DNA of 64,000 nucleotides from Nitrospirota bacterium (GTDB lineage Bacteria; Nitrospirota; UBA9217): assembly GCA_023229435.1 (NCBI GenBank), contig JALNZF010000001.1, forward strand, positions 326,471-390,470, in the 5' to 3' direction. The notes under the pieces were generated by a model. It saw only the letters and a list, made by a program, of their open reading frames with translations. It had not been told where the DNA came from and ran no database searches. Numbering within the stretch: position 1 is the stretch's first letter; each line of letters begins with the position of its first letter. Positions 53,280 through 61,244 of the stretch are shown here, piece by piece. A program made the translations under genes and the position numbers.

Positions 53280-54749
53280 ATGGCATACGATACATTAAGA
53301 GATTTTATCGCGGTCCTCGAAAAAAACAACGAACTGGTCAGGATCAAGGCTGAAGTGGACGCCCAGCTTGAGATCGCGGAAATTACCGACCGGGTATCAA
53401 AAGAAAAGGGTGCGGCAAATAAAGCGCTCCTTTTCGAGCGGGTCAAAGGTTCCGCCTTCCCGGTACTGACCAACGCATTCGGCTCAATGAAACGGATGTG
53501 TCTTGCTCTCGAGGTCGAAAGTCTGGATGAGATCGGCCAGCGGATCAAGGAGTTTGTCGATCCCACAAACCTGTTCCCGGGTCCGGGCGCCGGAATCATG
53601 GACAAGCTGGGAGTACTGCCGAAGCTTGCCGAACTCGCCAAATTTTTCCCAAAAACCGTAAAAAAAGCCCCCTGTCAGGAGGTTGTTCTGACGGGAGACC
53701 ACGTGGACCTTTCCAAAATCCCCGTGCTTCAGTGCTGGCCGGCCGATGGAGGACGTTTTATCACGCTCCCCATGGTCTGCTCGATCGATCCCCTGACGAA
53801 GATCACGAACGTCGGCATGTACCGCATGCAGGTCTTTGATCATCAGACCACGGGCATGCACTGGCACAAACACAAGGACGGCGCCCGGCAGTATCAGCAG
53901 TACGAGGCCCTCGGCAGGCGCATGGAAGTGGCGGTTGCCATCGGCGGCGATCCTGCTATCATCTATTCCGCCACCGCGCCGCTCCCTCCGGCCATCGGCG
54001 AGTTTATCTTCGCGGGTTTTCTCAGAAAGAAGCCGCTGGAGGTCGTCCAGTGCAAGACCGTCGACGTTCGGGTGCCGGCAGAGGCTGAGTTCGTGCTTGA
54101 AGGATTTGTCGACCCGCATGAGCGCCGGGTGGAAGGACCCTTCGGCGACCATACGGGCTACTACTCCGAGGCGGATGAGTACCCGGTATTCCATATTACC
54201 GCCATCACTCACCGTAAGGACGCGATCTATCCGGCCACGCTGGTCGGCCGCCCGCCGCAGGAAGACGCCTATCTCGGCAAGGCCACGGAACGGATATTTC
54301 TCCCGCTTCTCCAGATGGTCGCGCCCGACATACTCGACATGGACATGCCCGTTGAAGGCGTGTTCCATAACAACGTAATCGTCAGGATCAAAAAACGCTA
54401 TCCCGGCCACGGCAAGAAGGTGATCAACACGATCTGGGGTACGGGTATGCTCATGCTCTCCAAATTCGTCATTGTCTGCGACGAGGACGTCAATATCCAC
54501 GATTACTCCGAAGTCACCTGGAAGGTCATGAACCATGTCGACCCGCAGCGCGACGTCATCATCACCGACGGGCCGCTTGATATTCTTGATCACTCGTGTC
54601 CTCAGATCGGGTTCGGCGGCAAGATGGGCATCGATGCCACGCGAAAAGGACCCGGCGAAGGATTCAGCCGCTCATGGCCCGATGAGATCAAAATGTCACC
54701 GGCGATACAGGCGCTTGTCGAGAACCGCTGGAAGGAATATGGATTCTGA
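53280..54749 (+). CDS. UbiD-family decarboxylase
   Basis: A 489-residue UbiD/menaquinone-type decarboxylase. Family blocks are TLRDFIAVLEKNNELVRIKAEVD, VLTNAFGSMKRMCLALE, ITNVGMYRMQVFDHQTTGMHWHKHKDGARQY, PFGDHTGYYSEADEYPVFHITAI and GTGMLMLSKFVIVCDEDVNI. UbiD enzymes use prenylated FMN made by UbiX and remove carboxyl groups from aromatic or polyprenyl-aromatic acids. The conserved glutamates and arginine of the active site lie in the GDHTGYYSEADE segment. No ubiX or other quinone gene is adjacent, so the substrate is inferred only at family level. Confidence 0.92.
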   Translation: MAYDTLRDFIAVLEKNNELVRIKAEVDAQLEIAEITDRVSKEKGAANKALLFERVKGSAFPVLTNAFGSMKRMCLALEVESLDEIGQRIKEFVDPTNLFPGPGAGIMDKLGVLPKLAELAKFFPKTVKKAPCQEVVLTGDHVDLSKIPVLQCWPADGGRFITLPMVCSIDPLTKITNVGMYRMQVFDHQTTGMHWHKHKDGARQYQQYEALGRRMEVAVAIGGDPAIIYSATAPLPPAIGEFIFAGFLRKKPLEVVQCKTVDVRVPAEAEFVLEGFVDPHERRVEGPFGDHTGYYSEADEYPVFHITAITHRKDAIYPATLVGRPPQEDAYLGKATERIFLPLLQMVAPDILDMDMPVEGVFHNNVIVRIKKRYPGHGKKVINTIWGTGMLMLSKFVIVCDEDVNIHDYSEVTWKVMNHVDPQRDVIITDGPLDILDHSCPQIGFGGKMGIDATRKGPGEGFSRSWPDEIKMSPAIQALVENRWKEYGF

Positions 54750-54822
54750 TAAGTTCCAAATCACAAATAACAAATCTCAAATAAATTACATAGACCAATA
54801 TACAAATATTGAAACAATCTTG

Positions 54823-54870
54823 CCCCTCACCTTTGTCCTCTCCCCAGCGGGGAGAGGGTAGGGTGAGGGG
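54823..54870. repeat. CCCTCACC...GGTGAGGG palindromic repeat, copy 2
   Basis: CCCCTCACC...CCTCTCCCC and GGGGAGAGGG...GGTGAGGGG face each other across a very short centre, forming a hairpin in the gap after the UbiD gene. Same family as 5631-5714. Confidence 0.75.
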
Positions 54871-54950
54871 GCTTGTTGAAAGGTAAAAACTGTTTTTTCG
54901 TTTGTATTATTTGTTATTGGCCGTTTGGCCATTGAACTGTTCATAAAATT

Positions 54951-56291
54951 ATGCTTTTCCTTGAAATTCTGATAATCATACTTCTGATCCTTCTGAATGG
55001 ATATTTTTCGGCATCTGAAATATCCCTGATATCTTTGCGCAAAAGCCGTGTGCGGCATCTTGTAAAAAGCGGCAATCCGAAAGCAAGGAAAATCCAGAAA
55101 CTTCAGGAGGAACCGGAGCGCTTTCTCGCCACCATTCAGATCGGAGTCACTCTCATCGGGACCCTGGCGGCGACCTTTGGCGGGGTCATTGCCATCGAGC
55201 GAATCAAACCTTTTATAGCCTCCCTGCCCGTGGAATTCATCAGCAAGACAGCGGAACCGATGGCAGTCTTTCTCGTCGTAGGTATAATCACCTATTTGAC
55301 GCTGGTGTTCGGCGAACTGGTCCCCAAATCACTGGCAATCCGTTATTCCGAAAAGATAGCGTTTATTACTGCAACTCCCATTGATATTCTTTCCAGGCTT
55401 ATTCGCTGGATTCTTCGCATTCTTACGGTTTCCAACAATTTTGTGCTCGGATTATTTGTTGCCTCCGACCATCATGAACCATCCCTGGTATCTGAAGATG
55501 AGGTCAAATATCTCATCCGGGAAGGACGAAAGAGCGGAGTGTTCGAACCATCGGAAGAGGACCTCATCCACAGTGTGTTCCGCTTTACCGACACCGTGGT
55601 AAAGGAAGTGATGGTACCCCGGACCGAGATCGTGGCGCTTGAGGCGGAGAGCGATGTTGATGCCATCCTTCGGACCATGAATGAGAAGGGGTTCTCCCGG
55701 CTGCCCGTTTACTCAGAGACCATCGACAATGTGATCGGCGTTGTCTATCTCAAAGACATTCTTGCGCTCCACATGGAAAATCGTCCGTTCAAACTTGACC
55801 AGGTGATTCGCAAGCCGTATATCGTGCCGCCGAACAAGAATGTAAGCGTGCTGCTCAAGGAGATGCGGGAAAAACGCATCCACCTCGCACTCGTCGGAGA
55901 CGAGTACGGCGGCACCGACGGTCTGGTCACTATGGAGGACCTTATCGAGGAGATCGTCGGCGATATCCAGGACGAACAGGATAAAGTGCTTCGCGAGATC
56001 GACGAAATAGCCGCGAACCGGTATCTTGTCGATGGAAAAACGAATATTGAAAAGGTGAATGAACGGCTGAACGTGAACCTGCCTGAGGACGAATTCGAGA
56101 CCATCGGCGGTTTTGTTCTTGGCATCTTTGGACGGCTGCCGGCCGAAGGCGACCAGGTCCGGTATCAGAACCTGATGTTCACCGTGCTCCGCTTGCGAAA
56201 GAACCGGATCTCCCGCATCCGGGTCCTTAAATACGCGCCTGATCAGAAGGAGGGTGAAGATAATGAAGACGCCGTTGATTCTCGAGACTGA
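54951..56291 (+). CDS. CNNM/CBS-domain membrane protein (hemolysin/CorC family)
   Basis: A 446-residue protein with an N-terminal DUF21/CNNM membrane domain of about four helices (LFLEILIIILLILLNGYFSASEISLISL is typical). A CBS pair follows (about 220-340: VMVPRTEIVALEAESDVDAIL, RKPYIVPPNKNVSVLLKEMREKRIHLALVGDEYGGTDGLVTMEDLIEEIVGDI). A CorC/HlyC domain ends the chain (TIGGFVLGIFGRLPAEGD). Members take part in magnesium or cobalt transport or resistance. Its 3' end overlaps purC by 29 bases. Confidence 0.92.
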   Translation: MLFLEILIIILLILLNGYFSASEISLISLRKSRVRHLVKSGNPKARKIQKLQEEPERFLATIQIGVTLIGTLAATFGGVIAIERIKPFIASLPVEFISKTAEPMAVFLVVGIITYLTLVFGELVPKSLAIRYSEKIAFITATPIDILSRLIRWILRILTVSNNFVLGLFVASDHHEPSLVSEDEVKYLIREGRKSGVFEPSEEDLIHSVFRFTDTVVKEVMVPRTEIVALEAESDVDAILRTMNEKGFSRLPVYSETIDNVIGVVYLKDILALHMENRPFKLDQVIRKPYIVPPNKNVSVLLKEMREKRIHLALVGDEYGGTDGLVTMEDLIEEIVGDIQDEQDKVLREIDEIAANRYLVDGKTNIEKVNERLNVNLPEDEFETIGGFVLGIFGRLPAEGDQVRYQNLMFTVLRLRKNRISRIRVLKYAPDQKEGEDNEDAVDSRD

Positions 56292-57147
56292 TCTTGCAGG
56301 TCTCAAGCCGCCAAAGCGCGGCAAAGTGCGCGATATCTACGATCTCGGCGAGACCCTGCTCATTGTCGCAACGGACAGGATATCCGCGTTCGATGTGGTG
56401 CTCCCGAACGCGGTCCCGGAGAAGGGCAGGGTGCTCACGCAGATATCAAGGTACTGGTTCTCCAAGACCTCGGATATCGTCATGAACCACCTCATTTCCA
56501 CGGATGTCAAAGACTATCCTGCTGAGTGCAGAAAACATGCTGCGGTCCTAGAAGGTCGGAGCATGCTTGTGAAGAAGTCGCAACCGCTGCCGGTTGAGTG
56601 CATCGTTCGCGGTTATCTGTCCGGCTCCGGGCTTAAGGAGTATAAGACTTCCGGCTCAGTGAGCGGCATCAAACTGCCACCCGGTCTGTCCGAGGCATCC
56701 CGACTACCTGAACCGATATTCACACCGTCCACGAAGGCCGAGATAGGGGAGCATGACGAGAACATAGACTTTAAAGATGTTGTTAAGCGTATTGGGGCTA
56801 ACACAGCGGATAAAATAAGGAAATATACGCTCGCCATTTACCGGAGAGCATGCGAACTTGCTGAACCTAAAGGGATCATCATTGCGGATACGAAGCTTGA
56901 ATTCGGCATGTTCAACGGAGACGTGATCCTGATCGATGAAGTGCTCACCCCGGACTCGTCCCGTTTCTGGCCGAAGAATGATTACCGGGAAGGGGTCGTA
57001 CAGAAAAGCTTCGACAAGCAGTTCGTCCGGGATTATCTTCTTTCTCTTAACTGGAACCAAAAGCCCCCCGCGCCCGTGCTTCCCGATGACGTCGTGCAAA
57101 AAACGAGCGAAAAGTATCTCGAAGTACTCAGGATGCTGACGAGCTGA
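56263..57147 (+). CDS. purC: SAICAR synthase
   Basis: A 294-residue PurC of the longer class, which joins aspartate to CAIR in purine synthesis. Motifs are KRGKVRDIYDLGETLLIVATDRISAFD, VECIVRGYLSGSGLKEY and FTPSTKAEIGEHDENI. ADTKLEFG, LIDEVLTPDSSRFW and SFDKQFVRDYL also match. AGAAGGAGG at 56246-56253 selects the ATG at 56263; a GTG at 56254 would be too close to that site. It overlaps the CNNM gene, suggesting translational coupling. Confidence 0.95.
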   Translation: MKTPLILETDLAGLKPPKRGKVRDIYDLGETLLIVATDRISAFDVVLPNAVPEKGRVLTQISRYWFSKTSDIVMNHLISTDVKDYPAECRKHAAVLEGRSMLVKKSQPLPVECIVRGYLSGSGLKEYKTSGSVSGIKLPPGLSEASRLPEPIFTPSTKAEIGEHDENIDFKDVVKRIGANTADKIRKYTLAIYRRACELAEPKGIIIADTKLEFGMFNGDVILIDEVLTPDSSRFWPKNDYREGVVQKSFDKQFVRDYLLSLNWNQKPPAPVLPDDVVQKTSEKYLEVLRMLTS

Positions 57148-57218
57148 TATAGCATCACGTAACCGCGATACAATCGTGCACTATATTTGAGAAGCGTACA
57201 ACTCAGGAGGGCAAGATC

Positions 57219-58298
57219 ATGAATAAATACTTGTTGTTTCTTGTGCTGTTACTATGCTTTCAATCCACCGTGCATGCTGAACGGGTAACGGGTCCCGCGG
57301 ATTTACGGGACAAACCGGATGGCAAGATCATCGTGTCATTGCTTAATGATGCGGATGTTGATTGCATTGCAGTAAAAGATGACTGGTATATTGTGAGCGT
57401 GGAAGTTTTTCTATCGAAGACCGACGTGATCGGTAAGGACAGGATCAATAATAAGGCAATCCTGTACGACTCAAAGAACAGCAAGATCGGCACGACGATG
57501 GATATCGTTGCAATTGACAGGAGTAGCGGAATACGCGAGGGGAAAGAACGCTCTTCGGCGAACGTTGTCGCCTATCTACATAAGAAATATATCAAAAAAA
57601 TTACGAGCAACCCGCTGATCATTGAAGAGTATAAGCTTCCCGCAAAAAACATTCATGATTTGCCGAGAAAGAACAAATGCACCGATCTTGCTGATTGTCT
57701 GCCTGCCGAAATCCTGAAGAAGAGAAAGGAACGGAGAGCAATCGCCCCAAACTTCCAGCAGGACCAGTTGGACAATAAAACGCTCGGCGTGGGACGCGTA
57801 ACTCCTACTACCGCAAAAAATATACGAAAGGACCTCGGGGTCCCTCTCCTGACCCTCGAAATTCAATTGGGGGACCGACCTCTCTATTCATTTGAAACAA
57901 TAGAGGGTACTTCTTATCGAGAGATACAGCAGCTCTACGCATATAACGGCCATTGGATTCTTGAGTACAAACAAAAAGACGCGTCTGATAAACAATGCAC
58001 GGTATACAGCGGCAGCGTCATGATGGATGGCGCAAACCTTACTGCACAATATAATTATCAGGAAATGTTCAACTACGGATACATCAAAGACAAGCCGTTT
58101 TATTTCTTCCGTTCGAGTACAAAATTCGGCGGCATTTCATACGCCGGAGTAGTCCTTCCGCTTGATTACGATGAAATCCCGCATTTTCTCTGCTGTGCCG
58201 ATTCAGGCTTCAATCCGCGTGATTACAAGGATATGACCGGCTTCTTCGCAATAAAGAACGGCGCCCTGTATTATGTAGAGGCCGGTGTTTACGAATAG
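57219..58298 (+). CDS. Exported protein of unknown function
   Basis: A 359-residue protein with a signal peptide (about 1-20, ending VHA). The next ~60 residues (RVTGPADLRDKPDGKIIVSLLNDADVDCIAVKDDWYIVSVE) look like an SH3-type fold. The rest is beta-rich with several aromatic strands and cysteines in pairs (CTDLADC, CC). No family recognised for the C-terminal ~200 residues. AGGAGG at 57205-57210 supports the start. It has no clear operon partner. Confidence 0.72.
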   Translation: MNKYLLFLVLLLCFQSTVHAERVTGPADLRDKPDGKIIVSLLNDADVDCIAVKDDWYIVSVEVFLSKTDVIGKDRINNKAILYDSKNSKIGTTMDIVAIDRSSGIREGKERSSANVVAYLHKKYIKKITSNPLIIEEYKLPAKNIHDLPRKNKCTDLADCLPAEILKKRKERRAIAPNFQQDQLDNKTLGVGRVTPTTAKNIRKDLGVPLLTLEIQLGDRPLYSFETIEGTSYREIQQLYAYNGHWILEYKQKDASDKQCTVYSGSVMMDGANLTAQYNYQEMFNYGYIKDKPFYFFRSSTKFGGISYAGVVLPLDYDEIPHFLCCADSGFNPRDYKDMTGFFAIKNGALYYVEAGVYE

Positions 58299-58380
58299 CT
58301 GCAAGTCGTTTCCTCTTCGATAAGTGCTGCCGCGAACGTGTTTCACCTTGCCCTGGGGATAAGAATGAGGGGGGATTGTC

Positions 58381-60597
58381 GTGTTGAAGAACAAGCAGCT
58401 CCTGATGATTTATATTTTCCTCACGGTTGCCACCCTCATGGCATTCTGGCAGGTCATTCATTGCGATTTCACCAATTATGACGATCCCTACTACGTAACA
58501 AAAAACCCTCATGTTCAGAATGGCGTTACCTTAGAGGGGATCCGTTGGGCATTCACGACCATTCATTTCGCGAACTGGCATCCCCTTACCTGGATATCCC
58601 ACATGACGGATGTTCAGCTCTTCGGCTTAAATCCGGGGTGGCATCATGGAACGAACCTTTTATTCCACCTTGCAAACATGCTATTGCTCTTTTTTGTTCT
58701 TCACCGCATGACGAAATCACTCTGGCAGAGTGCGTTTGTTTCCGCTCTGTTTGCTTTACATCCTCTTCATGTGGAGTCTGTCGCCTGGGTGGCCGAGCGA
58801 AAGGATGTCCTCTCCACCTTCTTCTGGATGCTCACTATGGCGGCGTATGTCCGGTATGTTGAGCGTCCGCGTCTTCGGAGCTATCTGCTTGTTGTTTTCG
58901 CATTCGTTTTAGGCTTGATGGCGAAACCCATGCTGGTAACGCTGCCATTCGTCCTCCTCCTGCTGGACTATTGGCCGCTTCAACGCTTCCAGCAAAACAT
59001 ATCGGTTCGGGAAATCCAGACAAAAGCAAACAAAGCTGGTGGTTCTGATAAGCCAAAAGGAAAATCGATAAAGCAGACTGCTGTCAAGGAAGAGGTGAAA
59101 GAGGAAAAGCCTGCAAATTCACCATATCAATGGACATTGATTCGTCCTCTGCTTTTGGAGAAAATCCCCCTTTTGGGCCTGGCAATACTCTCAAGTATCG
59201 TAACCTACATCGCCCAGCAAAAGGGGGGGACGGTGGCATCCATTGAAGAGTTTCCCCTTACTATTCGCATCGCGAACGCCTTCGTTTCGTATATCACTTA
59301 CATCGCAAATATGTTCTGGCCGAATGATCTTGCCGTTTTTTATCCTTATCCGGGCTCGCGGCCGGCCTGGCAGATCTGGGCGTCTATTGCACTCTTTACC
59401 GCGGTGACCTTACTGGTTATCCGGACGGCAAAGAAATTTCAGTATTTGGCCGTGGGATGGCTGTGGTACGCAGGCACACTGGTACCGGTCATCGGGATCA
59501 TACAAGTGGGTTTACAGTCCAGGGCGGACCGGTACACCTATATTCCCTTGATCGGGTTGTTCATCATGGCGGCATGGGGTATCCCGCAACTCTTGGGCAC
59601 ATGGCGCCATCGTAAAGAGGCGCTTTTCGCGTCGTCTGCATTGATACTATCATCTCTTTTCATTCTTACCGGGACACAGGTCGGATACTGGCATAACAGT
59701 ATCACCTTGTTTGATCACACCCTGAAAGTTACCGATCACAATTTGTCCGCCTATAATAACCGGGGGAATGCCTATTACAATCTTGGCAACTATAAGCAGG
59801 CGATTGAAGATTTTGATAAAGCCATCGAAGTTGATCCAAAATATGCCGAGGCTTATATTAACCGGGGGCTTGCCTATGCGGACCTTGGCAACAGGCGGCA
59901 GGCAATTGAGGATTATAACAAAGCCATCGAGGTCGATCCGAGACATGCGGAGACCTATAATAACCGGGCGAATGCCTTTTACGGCCTTGGCAACCAAAGA
60001 CAGGCGATCGAGGATTATGGAAAAGCCATCGAGGTCAATCCTCAATATGGAGAAGCATATTATAATCGGGGGAATGTCTATTACAGCCTTGGAGATCAAA
60101 GACAGGCGATTAAGGATTATGATAAAGCCATCGAGGTATATCCTGATTATGCAGGGGCTTACGCCAACCGGGGAAATGCCTATGCGGACCTTGGCGACAA
60201 TGGGCGGGCGATAGAGGATTACAGCAAAGCCCTCAAGGTCAACCCTCGCTATGCAGAGGTTTATTATAACCGGGGGAATGCCTTTTTCAAACTTGGCAAC
60301 CAGCGACAAGCAATTGAGGATTATAACAAGTTTATTGAGATCAATCCCAGGGACGCGAGCGCCTATTTGAACCGGGGTTCCGCCCATGCCTCCCTGGGAA
60401 ATTACATGCAGGCGATTGAGGATTTTGATAGAGCCATTGAGGGCAATCCTCAAAATGCAGGGGCTTATGCCAACCGGGGGAATGCCTCTATGGCCATCGG
60501 TAACAAGGAACGTGCGATTGAGGATCTCAAGAGAGCGGCACGTTTGGGTCATAAAGGTGCTCAGAACTCTCTGATAAGCCAGGGGGTAACCTGGTAG
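58381..60597 (+). CDS. TMTC-like membrane glycosyltransferase with C-terminal TPRs
   Basis: A 738-residue protein. The first ~450 residues hold about ten membrane helices with motifs of the GT-C/O-mannosyltransferase-like group, such as CDFTNYDDPYYVTKNPHV, HFANWHPLTWISHM, GWHHGTNLLFHLANMLLLF, HPLHVESVAWVAERKDVLS and LQSRADRYTYIPLIG. A 40-residue charged loop (about 200-240) is lysine-rich. Residues ~456-735 are eight TPR units of 34 residues (NNRGNAYYNLGNYKQAIEDFDKAIEVDP). This is the architecture of TMTC-type proteins, which in animals O-mannosylate proteins. Donor and acceptor here are unknown. It begins with GTG behind a GAGGGGG site. Confidence 0.85.
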   Translation: MLKNKQLLMIYIFLTVATLMAFWQVIHCDFTNYDDPYYVTKNPHVQNGVTLEGIRWAFTTIHFANWHPLTWISHMTDVQLFGLNPGWHHGTNLLFHLANMLLLFFVLHRMTKSLWQSAFVSALFALHPLHVESVAWVAERKDVLSTFFWMLTMAAYVRYVERPRLRSYLLVVFAFVLGLMAKPMLVTLPFVLLLLDYWPLQRFQQNISVREIQTKANKAGGSDKPKGKSIKQTAVKEEVKEEKPANSPYQWTLIRPLLLEKIPLLGLAILSSIVTYIAQQKGGTVASIEEFPLTIRIANAFVSYITYIANMFWPNDLAVFYPYPGSRPAWQIWASIALFTAVTLLVIRTAKKFQYLAVGWLWYAGTLVPVIGIIQVGLQSRADRYTYIPLIGLFIMAAWGIPQLLGTWRHRKEALFASSALILSSLFILTGTQVGYWHNSITLFDHTLKVTDHNLSAYNNRGNAYYNLGNYKQAIEDFDKAIEVDPKYAEAYINRGLAYADLGNRRQAIEDYNKAIEVDPRHAETYNNRANAFYGLGNQRQAIEDYGKAIEVNPQYGEAYYNRGNVYYSLGDQRQAIKDYDKAIEVYPDYAGAYANRGNAYADLGDNGRAIEDYSKALKVNPRYAEVYYNRGNAFFKLGNQRQAIEDYNKFIEINPRDASAYLNRGSAHASLGNYMQAIEDFDRAIEGNPQNAGAYANRGNASMAIGNKERAIEDLKRAARLGHKGAQNSLISQGVTW
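59740..60560 (+). repeat. Eight ~102-bp tandem coding repeats (TPR units)
   Basis: Each unit encodes one 34-residue TPR and restarts with AACCGGGGGAATGCC-like DNA. Units remain similar at the DNA level, implying recent duplication or gene conversion. These are coding repeats, not CRISPR. Confidence 0.85.
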
Positions 60598-61244
60598 GGG
60601 GGGAAACCGGGGGGCGCTGTTTCTTTTTTCGATTTACTGATGAGGGGTGGTCCCTGTTTAAAAAATCGTTCATGCCCGGGCAAGCAAGCCATGATGGATC
60701 GGTACATTGTCTTGGGATTAATAAAGCTCCTTACAGCAAAGACGATTATGACATGACTCAATTTATCTAATAAGCTCGATGAAGAACCTTGTTTGGGCTG
60801 ATGTCATTAGATTTTTATTCTTATCAGAATCCTCTTCGATACATCATCAAGTTTACCCAAAATACTTGTCGGTATTATTTACAGTAAAAAATCCTAAAAT
60901 CAATATTGATAATACAATATTCGTATAGTTATTTGAATAGTCCATTGATATTTATAAGTTATGGGCATATTTATATGACTGTCGAAATAACAAACAAAGT
61001 TATTACGATTGAAACAATGTGTTTGATAAATATGGTATTACCATAAGGTATTAATATTGCAACTCTTTAAAAAACGCAAAAAAGCAGCTATTATTTAAAA
61101 AATATTCGCCAGTTCTATCACGAAGTGCAACACTTGGGGCAGCTATGTCAGCCCATTGGTCCGAAGCGGTCAATCTAATAACATTGGTATTCTTTCAGCA
61201 ATCAATGGCAATTTATGTCAATTAATTCAGGGGATGATTGTCAG
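60598..61244. other. Long AT-rich intergenic region
   Basis: About 650 bases without a supported gene, markedly more AT-rich than its surroundings. A perfect 15-bp palindrome, TATGGTA-T-TACCATA, lies at 61031-61045 and may be an operator. I recognised no riboswitch or terminator. The composition suggests acquired DNA or a complex regulatory region for the repeat protein. Confidence 0.55.

Noticed and set aside
53484..54593. 369-codon minus-strand open frame opposite the UbiD gene
   Set aside because: Antisense shadow of a well-conserved gene. The His/Arg/Asp-rich translation has no family resemblance.
59740..60560. Regular ~102-bp repeats considered as a CRISPR array
   Set aside because: They are in frame, lack unique spacers, and translate into standard 34-residue TPR units.
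61046..61214. Possible riboswitch (cyclic-di-GMP type) before the Cys-rich protein
   Set aside because: GC-rich blocks near 61140 do not match the conserved GEMM or other aptamer cores I know.
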